Source: Phreatobacter aquaticus (GTDB lineage Bacteria > Pseudomonadota > Alphaproteobacteria > Rhizobiales > Phreatobacteraceae). Taken from it: DNA of 64,000 bases. Positions 57,676-64,000 of the stretch are shown here, one piece after another (position 1 is the first letter of the stretch; every line of letters begins with the position of its first letter). Below the pieces are notes generated by a model. The model was not told the DNA's origin and searched no databases. It worked only from the letters and a program-made list of their open reading frames with translations. A program made the translations under genes and the position numbers. The stretch is from positions 1,326,828-1,390,827 of the forward strand of contig NZ_CP039865.1 in assembly GCF_005160265.1 (NCBI RefSeq), in the 5' to 3' direction.

Positions 57676-59507
57676 TCGTCCTCGTCTGCCTCAGCCTCGG
57701 CCTCGGGGCGGCGGCTCTGGCGTTGGCGCGACCACATATTGGCATAGAGGCCGCCCTGGGCGACCAGCGCGGAATGCGTGCCTGTCTCCACGATATGGCC
57801 GTGGTCGAGCACGATGATCCGGTCGGCGGTGACCACGCTGCCGAGCCGGTGGGTGACGCTGACGACGGTCCGGGTCTCGGCGATCTTCGACAGGGTCTCG
57901 TTGAGCTTGTGCTCGGTTGCCGCATCGAGCGCGCTGGTCGCCTCGTCCAGCACTAGGACGGCCGGATTGCGCACGAGCGCGCGGGCGATCGCCACACGCT
58001 GGCGTTGGCCGCCGGAGAGCTGGCCGCCGCGCTCGCCCACCATCGTGTCATAGCCTTCGGGCAGCTCCATGATGAAGTCATGCACCTCGGCCTGGCGGGC
58101 GGCGTCGTGGATCTCCTCCATCGTCGCCTGCGGATAGGCCATGCGGATGTTCTCGGCGATGGTGGTGTTGAACAGGAAGCTTTCCTGGAACACGACCGCC
58201 ATCTGCTCGCGCAGCGAGGCCTGGCTGACGGAGCGGATGTCGACGCCGTCGATGGCGACGCGGCCCTCGCCCGGATCGTAGAAGCGCATCAGCAGATTGA
58301 GGAACGTGCTCTTGCCCGAGCCCGACGGTCCGACAATTCCGAGGAACGAGCCCTTGGGCACGGTGACCGACAGGCCCTCCGTGCGGAAGCTGGAGCCGGG
58401 ATAGTTGAAGGCGACGTTCTCGAACGTGATTTCGCGCGCGAAGGGCTGCAGCTCCTTGGCATCCGGCGGATCGACCATGGTCGGCTTGACCTGCAGCATG
58501 TCGTTGAGATGGTGGATCGAGCCGGCGGCCTGGGCCAGCGTCGGCACATATTGCGTGACGTTGGTCAGCGCATAACCCATCGACAGGAACACGCCCTCGA
58601 ACGCGATGATCGTGCCGACCGTGATCCGGTCGGTGAACGCCCAGTAGGAGCCGAGCGCGAAGACGATGATGTGGACGACATAGAGACCGGTCTGCGCCGT
58701 GCGCTCGACCAGGGCGCTGGCGAAATTGGTCCGCCGGGCAATGCCGAACCAGGTGCCATTGACCAGCGAGAAGGCATGGCGGGCGCGGTCGGCCATGCCG
58801 AAGGCCTTGATCACCGGCTGCGCCGCGACATTCTCCTGCACGGCGCCGAGCAGATGGCCCTCGGTCTGGCGTTTCTCATAGGCATGGTTGAACGCCTTGC
58901 GGGCGAAGATGCGCGGCCACCACAGGATCAGCGGGAAGATCAATGCACCAATCAGCCCGAGCCAGATGTCGAACATGAACATCAGGATGGTGGCGTAGAT
59001 CACCTCCAGGAAGGGCATGATGAACAGCGGCACGATGCCGACGAGGCCTGTCTCCACCGCCACCAGATCGCCCGAGAAGCGCGACAGCACGGTCCCCGTC
59101 GGCGTGGTGTGGAAGAACGGCATGGACATCGACTGCACATGGTCGAACAGGTGCTGGCGGATGTCCTTCACGACGGACGAGAACACCCGCGTGTACATGT
59201 AGTCGGCAACCAGCGCGACCATCGACACGGTGATCGCCGCGATCCCCATGAAGGCGATGGAGCGGACCAGCGCTTCCCATTCCTTTTTTATCAGGCCTTC
59301 GTCGATCAGATATTGGGTGACCAGGGGAAACGAGAAGTTGAGGGCGGCTTCCGTCAGCACCAGCAGCATCAGGATCGCGAAGAAGCCCTTGTAGGGCTTG
59401 CAGAACGGCAGGACGAAAGCGATCAGCGCCTTGACGTCGGCAGCACTGACGTCTTCCGCCTCTTCCTCGTCGTCGAGGTACTCGTCTACGGGCGCTTCTT
59501 TGCTCAT
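57672..59507 (-). CDS. ABC exporter with fused permease and ATPase domains
   Basis: A 611-residue half-transporter that would function as a dimer. Six membrane helices lie in about residues 30-310 (KGFFAILMLLVLTEAALNF, YATILMFMFDIWLGLIGALI, GLYVVHIIVFALGSYW). The ATPase has Walker A GPSGSGKST, signature QLSGGQRQRVAIARAL, Walker B VLVLDEATSALD and the H-loop in VSVTHRLGS. The N-terminus is acidic. This is the MsbA/multidrug-lipid exporter type. The start is ATG at 59505-59507; a longer reading through tandem repeats is less likely. It follows the fusion gene. Confidence 0.93.
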   Translation of the reverse strand: MSKEAPVDEYLDDEEEAEDVSAADVKALIAFVLPFCKPYKGFFAILMLLVLTEAALNFSFPLVTQYLIDEGLIKKEWEALVRSIAFMGIAAITVSMVALVADYMYTRVFSSVVKDIRQHLFDHVQSMSMPFFHTTPTGTVLSRFSGDLVAVETGLVGIVPLFIMPFLEVIYATILMFMFDIWLGLIGALIFPLILWWPRIFARKAFNHAYEKRQTEGHLLGAVQENVAAQPVIKAFGMADRARHAFSLVNGTWFGIARRTNFASALVERTAQTGLYVVHIIVFALGSYWAFTDRITVGTIIAFEGVFLSMGYALTNVTQYVPTLAQAAGSIHHLNDMLQVKPTMVDPPDAKELQPFAREITFENVAFNYPGSSFRTEGLSVTVPKGSFLGIVGPSGSGKSTFLNLLMRFYDPGEGRVAIDGVDIRSVSQASLREQMAVVFQESFLFNTTIAENIRMAYPQATMEEIHDAARQAEVHDFIMELPEGYDTMVGERGGQLSGGQRQRVAIARALVRNPAVLVLDEATSALDAATEHKLNETLSKIAETRTVVSVTHRLGSVVTADRIIVLDHGHIVETGTHSALVAQGGLYANMWSRQRQSRRPEAEAEADEDE

Positions 59508-59531
59508 GGGTTCGCGGGCGATCCGATCGGG

Positions 59532-59594
59532 CAAGGCTTGGTCAGGCAAGGCTTGTCTTGGTCAGCAAGGCTTGGCTTGGTCAGGCAAGACATG
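59532..59594. repeat. Short tandem repeat between the fusion gene and the ABC exporter
   Basis: Units CAAGGCTTGGTCAGG (59532-59546), CAAGGCTTGTCTTGGTCAG (59547-59565), CAAGGCTTGGCTTGGTCAGG (59566-59585) and a partial CAAGACATG (59586-59594). Unit lengths are 15, 19, 20 and 9, so units differ by small internal insertions. The tract is the leader of the ABC gene on the minus strand. Confidence 0.8.
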
Positions 59595-59697
59595 CCGGAA
59601 CGGGGGCTCCGTCAACCCCCGGCGGCCTAGGGCGGCTCGGAATAACGAAATGGCCGGACTTATCCGGCCATTTCAGCGGAGATTGCGGCAAGAGGTC

Positions 59698-61857
59698 TTA
59701 GCCGGCGATGGGCTTCTTGACCTTGCTGGTCGGGCCCTTCTGGCGGCCGGCCATCAGCTTGTCGATCCACTTCTGGGCGTCGGGCTTGGCGTAGAAGCAA
59801 TAGCGCATGGTCTCCATGTCCGGATACCACGGGAAATCGCCCTCATTGGCGTCGCACTCGATCTTCCAGGCCTTCTTCAGGATCTTCTGGTCATGGACGG
59901 CCGGGCGCCAGCCGTGGCGCTGGAAGCGCTCCGACCATTGCCAAGTGCTCTCCAGCGTCAGCACGCCGTCGAACACGTCGTGATACTCGATCACTTCGCG
60001 GGTCATGTCGGCGGTGATGCCGCCGAAGAAGATGCCGATGCGGGTGACGCGGTAGAGTTCCTGGATCGCCTTGTCGATCAGCTCTTCCGGCACGTAGCAG
60101 AGGCAGGTGTCGTAGATGACGTCGAAGGAATTGTCCTCGAACGGCAGGTTGGTGACGTCACCGAGCAGGTTGCGATGCAGCCATTCCGGGGGCGTCTGGG
60201 CATGGACGTGGCGCGAGTTCTCGATGCCCCAGGCGTCGATGCCGATATCGGCGAAGCACTTCAGCGTCAGGCCCGAGGCCGAGCCGACATCGAGGAGCTT
60301 GTAGGGCGCCTTGATACCGAAGATGCACTCGTAGAGGTCGGCATTGTACTGCTCGTCGAAATACTCGCGGAAGCTCTCCTCGTAGGAGAGGCCGACGGCA
60401 TATTCGTCGTGATAGTCGTCGGTGAGCGTCGATTCGACGAAGCCCTCCTCGACCACGCCCTTCTGCTTCTCGAGATCCGCCTTCTTGCGAGCGCCGGCAT
60501 AGGCCGCGCCGCGCAGCTTGCCCATCAGCATGTCGACGACGAAATTCGCCGAGTCATAGGCGCCGTTGACGGTCGAATCGAACAGGTAGTCGCCGACCAG
60601 ATAGAGGTTCGGCAGAACCTTGGCGTCCGGCTGGTGGCGCTCGCGCAGTTCCGGCGCGGGATTGCCGCCCGGCAGGCCCGAGATCGTGCCGATCCAGCGC
60701 TGGACCTTGGCCTCGACGAACTGCTTCTTCGCCGGTCCGATGAGGTCGGAGGGCAGCGAATCCAGTGCGAGCTGGGTCAGCGTCTCGTCGTCGAGATTGG
60801 ACAAGGCCATGGCCTGGCTCGCCGGGATCAGCCAGCCGAGCACACCGTGCTTGGAGGGATGCCGCGCCGTCTCGTCATAGATGCAGCAGCCGCCGAAGGC
60901 GTCGCTCATGATGTAGCTGCCCTGGAAATGCTCGTTCCAGAACGGCTTTTTGAACAGCACGGTGACGCGCAGGTAATGCGCGGCATTGTCGTAGCGGGCC
61001 TGGTGCTTCTGGATCGCCTCGCGGGCCGCGCGGCCCTCGAACTCGATCTGGCTGACCCAGTAATTCGGCACGGCGACCACGACATGGTCGAACTCGTGGA
61101 CCTCGTTCTTGCCCTTGCGGCGCACCGTCAGATTGTAGGTGCCGCCCTCGTTGCGGGCGATCTTGGCGACCCGCGAATTGAGCATGACCTTGCCCGAGAC
61201 GCGCTCGGCCAGGCCCTCGATCAGCTTCTCGTTGCCGCCGGCGATCGAATAGAGCCGGAGGTACTTCGGATCGTCCATCAGGACGTTCTTCAGGCCGTTC
61301 AGCGCGTTGGTCAGCTGGGATTCGGTCGCGACATCGGAGCGCGCGGCCACCTCGATATATTTGCGGGCAGCCTCGTCGGGGATCTCGTCCAGCACCTCGC
61401 GGAAGGACTTTCCAGCCCAGGGGTGCTTGTTGTCGTCGCCCGAATAGCCCTCGTAATACTCGTCGGGCGAGCAGAGCTCATGGCACTTGGCGTGGAAGGC
61501 GTCGATCGCCTTCACCGTCGCCTCGCCGAAATGCTTCTTGATGTCGCGCTTGGTGTTGAGGATCGCGTCGCCGATGATCACGCCCTTGCCGTCCATCGGC
61601 ACGACGTCCAGCTCCATCACCTCGGTGATGATGCGCTTCAGCGGGTCGGGCCCGAAATGCGAGTAGTCGTAATATTCGGCGACGCCGCGCTCGAACAGCG
61701 TATTGCCCTTCTCGAACGTGTCGGTGACGATCTTGCCGCCGAGACGGCCGGACGCTTCGAAAATGGTCGCCTGAAACAGGCCGTCGCAGAACCGGTCGAG
61801 CAGGTAGTTGGTGAACAGGCCGCCCGGCCCGCCACCGACGATCGCGACACGAGTCAT
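59698..61857 (-). CDS. Flavin amine oxidase fused to a SAM methyltransferase
   Basis: A 719-residue protein with two enzyme domains. Residues 1-430 form a flavin amine-oxidase-like domain: FAD motif RVAIVGGGPGGLFTNYLL, EASGRLGGKI, the FAD-contact LPNLYLVGDYLFDSTVNGAY near 410. A linker (about 435-510) leads to a class I methyltransferase: motif I YKLLDVGSASGLTLKCF near 522, GIENSRHVH, and DVTNLPFEDNSFDVIYDTCL. Both nucleotide-binding motifs look intact. The substrate is unknown; oxidation and methylation of one molecule is inference. It begins a minus-strand run followed by the ABC exporter and MBL hydrolase, suggesting a small biosynthetic or detoxification unit. The 268-base gap upstream (61858-62125) has no gene. 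Confidence 0.82.
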   Translation of the reverse strand: MTRVAIVGGGPGGLFTNYLLDRFCDGLFQATIFEASGRLGGKIVTDTFEKGNTLFERGVAEYYDYSHFGPDPLKRIITEVMELDVVPMDGKGVIIGDAILNTKRDIKKHFGEATVKAIDAFHAKCHELCSPDEYYEGYSGDDNKHPWAGKSFREVLDEIPDEAARKYIEVAARSDVATESQLTNALNGLKNVLMDDPKYLRLYSIAGGNEKLIEGLAERVSGKVMLNSRVAKIARNEGGTYNLTVRRKGKNEVHEFDHVVVAVPNYWVSQIEFEGRAAREAIQKHQARYDNAAHYLRVTVLFKKPFWNEHFQGSYIMSDAFGGCCIYDETARHPSKHGVLGWLIPASQAMALSNLDDETLTQLALDSLPSDLIGPAKKQFVEAKVQRWIGTISGLPGGNPAPELRERHQPDAKVLPNLYLVGDYLFDSTVNGAYDSANFVVDMLMGKLRGAAYAGARKKADLEKQKGVVEEGFVESTLTDDYHDEYAVGLSYEESFREYFDEQYNADLYECIFGIKAPYKLLDVGSASGLTLKCFADIGIDAWGIENSRHVHAQTPPEWLHRNLLGDVTNLPFEDNSFDVIYDTCLCYVPEELIDKAIQELYRVTRIGIFFGGITADMTREVIEYHDVFDGVLTLESTWQWSERFQRHGWRPAVHDQKILKKAWKIECDANEGDFPWYPDMETMRYCFYAKPDAQKWIDKLMAGRQKGPTSKVKKPIAG

Positions 61858-62125
61858 TATCGGTCTTTCGTCTTCATGCCGAAGCTCCCCGTCTCATGCG
61901 GAGGGCCCGGCTGCCATAGGGTTAAGTTCCGATGTGGCTATAGCCGGGACATGTCGGAGAATAAAGGGACGTTCGCCAAAATCCGGCGAAACGGTTACCC
62001 CCCGTCAGCCCGCACCGCCACCTCGGAAAATGCGAGGACTATTTCGTGCCTACCGGCGCCTGAACGCTCGGTGAACCGATTGGCACGGCATCGCTTTTCG
62101 ATCCTATGGCGCGGACGGGGTCTTC

Positions 62126-63508
62126 CTATTTCAGCACCGAGGGCAGCCAGAGCGCGATGCCTGGCCAGTACATCAGGATGCCGATGGCGGCGATATAGAC
62201 GATCATGAAGGGCATGACGCCGGAGAACACATCCGATATCGGTCCGCCGTCCTTGCGCATGCCCTGCAGCACATAGAGGACCGTGCCGTCCGGTGGCGAG
62301 ATCAGCGCGATCTCCACCAGCATGGTCACGATGACGCCGAACCAGATCGGATCGTAGCCGAGCGCCACCACGACGGGGAAGATCACGGGGATCGTCGTCA
62401 CGATCATGGAGAAGCCCTCCATGAACGTGCCGAGCGCCAGGTAGAAGCCGATGATCATCAGCATGATCGCCCAGGGCGGCAGCGGCATCTCGGAGACGAG
62501 CTTGGCCAGCGCCTGCGGCACGCCGAGATTGGTGAAGACGAAGTTCAGCACATAGGCGCCGAACAGGATGAGCCCGATCATCGCCGTGTTGCGGGCGGTC
62601 GCCTCGGCGCTGTCATTGAGCATCTTCCAGGACAGCTTGCCGCCAAGTCCCGCCAGCACGATCGAGGCGACGACGCCCAGCGCCGCCGATTCCGTCGGGG
62701 TCGCAAGGCCGCCATAAATCGTGCCGAGTACAATGAAGATGAGGAGGGCCGTCGGCGCGAGGTCGACAAGGCTCATCATCTTCTCGCGCATCGAATAGCG
62801 CGGCGCATCGGGGTCGCGCGGTGCGGCGGTCCTGGCCTTGAGGAGGATCACCAGCGTGAACAGGACCACGACCAGGATGCTCGGGCCGACGGCGGCATTG
62901 TAGAGCGCGCCGACCGATGTCTCGGTGATCAGGCCGTAGATGATGAAGGTGATGCCTGGCGGAATGAGATTGCCGAGCGCGCCGCCTGCGGCGAGCGATC
63001 CCAGCACCATTTTCGGGTCATAGGCGCGGCCCTTGAAGAAGGGGAGCGCCACCGAGCCCATGGTGGCGGCGGTGGCCACCGACGAGCCGGAGATCGCCGA
63101 GAACACGGCGGAGGAGGCGATGTTGGTGTGCAGGAGTCCGCCCGGAACGCGCGACAGCCAGACATTCAGGGTCCGGTAGAGCCGGTCGGAGAGGCCGGCG
63201 CGCAGGAGGATCTCGCCCATCAGCAGGAACAGCGGAACGGCGATCAGCACGAAGGACGAGGACGGATTCCAGATCGTCTGCCCGAGGAAATTCCAGAAGG
63301 CGCGGCCGTCGGAAAAGGCATAGCCGACGATCAGGCCGAGCACGCCAAGGGCCGCGCCGACATAGATGCCCATGCCGAAGAACACGGCGAACAGGCCGAC
63401 CAGCAGCAGGATCTCGCCGATCAGATGGGAGGCAACGGTGACCGCGCCGGTGAGCGAGAGGCCGACGAGCGTTGCCGCAAGGACCAGCAGGAAGACGATG
63501 GCGATCAC
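62126..63508 (-). CDS. dctM: TRAP transporter large permease (DctM)
   Basis: The 460-residue membrane subunit of a tripartite ATP-independent transporter. Ten or more helices and family motifs MGEILLRAGLSDRLYRTLNV, SSAVFSAISGSSVATAATMG, GGALGNLIPPGITFIIYGLI, TPTESAALGVV and ALISPPDGTVLYVLQGM. It overlaps the small permease gene's stop by four bases (ATGA). The substrate is probably a carboxylate or related solute; the DctP binding protein that would indicate it is outside the window. Confidence 0.95.
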   Translation of the reverse strand: MIAIVFLLVLAATLVGLSLTGAVTVASHLIGEILLLVGLFAVFFGMGIYVGAALGVLGLIVGYAFSDGRAFWNFLGQTIWNPSSSFVLIAVPLFLLMGEILLRAGLSDRLYRTLNVWLSRVPGGLLHTNIASSAVFSAISGSSVATAATMGSVALPFFKGRAYDPKMVLGSLAAGGALGNLIPPGITFIIYGLITETSVGALYNAAVGPSILVVVLFTLVILLKARTAAPRDPDAPRYSMREKMMSLVDLAPTALLIFIVLGTIYGGLATPTESAALGVVASIVLAGLGGKLSWKMLNDSAEATARNTAMIGLILFGAYVLNFVFTNLGVPQALAKLVSEMPLPPWAIMLMIIGFYLALGTFMEGFSMIVTTIPVIFPVVVALGYDPIWFGVIVTMLVEIALISPPDGTVLYVLQGMRKDGGPISDVFSGVMPFMIVYIAAIGILMYWPGIALWLPSVLK

Positions 63509-63999
63509 GAGCGGGGCTCCTTGGCGGGGGCGGTGGCGGCCGCGAACTCGGCGGCGGGTTCCATGCCGACCGCTTCCAGCGTCTCGGCGACCTCTTCCGC
63601 ATAGGTGCGGGTGTGCAGCATGGCTTCGGATTCCGCGCCGCGGCCGGCGAGGATCAGCAGCAGGTTCTCCACGAACATCAGCACGATCAGCAGCATCATC
63701 ACGCAGATACCGAAGGCCCAGAGGCCCTGGGGAATGGCGAGCGGGGTGCGCAGGATGGAGATGTCGGTTGCGCCGAACAGCAGCGATTCATCGACCAGCA
63801 TGTAGGAGCCATAGGCGAGGTAGCCCATGAACACCCCAAGGAAGCCCAGGCTCATCAGGTGCAGCCAATAGCGGATCGTGTCGGGGAACTTGTTGACCAG
63901 GATGTCGATGCGCACATGGGCGCGCATCGTCAGAGTGTGGGAGAGGCCCCAGGCGATGCCGAAGGCCAGCGCATAGCCGGACAGCTCCGTCGTCGCCTG
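63505..63999 (-). CDS. dctQ: TRAP transporter small permease (DctQ), partial at window end
   Basis: The frame is open to the window edge, so the N-terminus is missing; 164 codons are visible. Segments TTELSGYALAFGIAWGLSHT, VRIDILVNKFP, LGFLGVFMGYLAYGSYML and GICVMMLLIVLMFVENLLLI show membrane helices 2-4 of DctQ. The conserved WGLSHTLTMRAHVRID block is intact. It overlaps dctM. The extension past 63927, where an internal ATG could be taken as start, matches the family and shows that ATG is not the true start. Confidence 0.9.
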   Translation of the reverse strand, partial: QATTELSGYALAFGIAWGLSHTLTMRAHVRIDILVNKFPDTIRYWLHLMSLGFLGVFMGYLAYGSYMLVDESLLFGATDISILRTPLAIPQGLWAFGICVMMLLIVLMFVENLLLILAGRGAESEAMLHTRTYAEEVAETLEAVGMEPAAEFAAATAPAKEPRS

Positions 64000-64000
64000 G

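Noticed and set aside
61972-61990. Inverted repeat TTCGCC/GGCGAA upstream of the fusion gene as an operator
   Set aside because: Only six base pairs with a seven-base loop in GC-rich sequence; such pairs are expected by chance.
63505-63927. Complete 140-residue DctQ starting at 63927
   Set aside because: The conserved block upstream of that ATG is in frame and family-like, so the gene continues past the window end.

Overview
This is a gene-dense, GC-rich chromosomal segment from an alphaproteobacterium, most likely of the order Hyphomicrobiales (Rhizobiales). The placement rests on gene content: a RegB/RegA (ActS/ActR) redox pair, an MmcB-type repair protein, an HWE-family histidine kinase, a DUF2849-cysI-DUF934 sulfite reductase block, a LigC-type ligase with its partner nuclease, and palindromic intergenic repeats of the kind seen in this order. 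I see no rRNA, tRNA, CRISPR array, transposase or prophage. Genus and species cannot be fixed from this window.

Layout. 0-4.5 kb: partial CHAD-like protein, GNAT acetyltransferase, hisE-coaA, enoyl-CoA hydratase and malonyl-CoA decarboxylase. 4.6-6.7 kb: exported proteins, one broken by a single in-frame amber codon. 6.8-9.5 kb (minus): rpsO-pnp. 9.8-11.5 kb: DUF1801, mmcB and a ureidoglycine aminohydrolase. 11.5-16.1 kb (minus): rph-rdgB-hemW-regB-regA. 16.2-22.9 kb: hrcA, VOC protein, alkB with an exported partner, then dnaK-dnaJ behind a good RpoH-type promoter. 22.9-27.7 kb: rmuC, SCO-type copper protein, small membrane protein, exonuclease-ligase pair. 28-34 kb: AbrB-family membrane protein, SGNH hydrolase, and a three-gene coiled-coil/membrane cassette. 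34-40.3 kb: HWE kinase, HAD nucleotidase, DUF1036-PG_binding-DUF1036 protein, argB, plsC, exported protein, YghU-like GST. 40.4-43.1 kb: TPP riboswitch with thiE-thiC. 43.1-48.6 kb: unknown protein, small Cys/Trp protein or remnant, methyltransferase, and a six-PAS GGDEF-EAL protein. 48.6-53.5 kb (minus): NemA-like reductase, His-tailed cupin, cysE, two-component pair. 53.9-56.6 kb: assimilatory sulfite reductase operon. 56.6-61.9 kb (minus): amine oxidase-methyltransferase fusion, ABC exporter, MBL hydrolase. 62.1 kb to the end (minus): TRAP transporter permeases.

The best candidates for undescribed biology are (1) the cassette at 30.0-33.9 kb: a cytosolic helical protein, a single-pass membrane protein and a coiled-coil protein with a Gly/Ser/Trp-rich tail, with a multi-hairpin repeat between the first two genes; and (2) the block at 56.6-61.9 kb, whose first gene fuses a flavin amine oxidase to a SAM methyltransferase. 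The 95-bp repeat at 27.8 kb is also notable: all four differences between its arms are compensatory within the two local hairpins. Most remaining content is ordinary housekeeping. Family assignments come from motif recognition by eye, without any database search.
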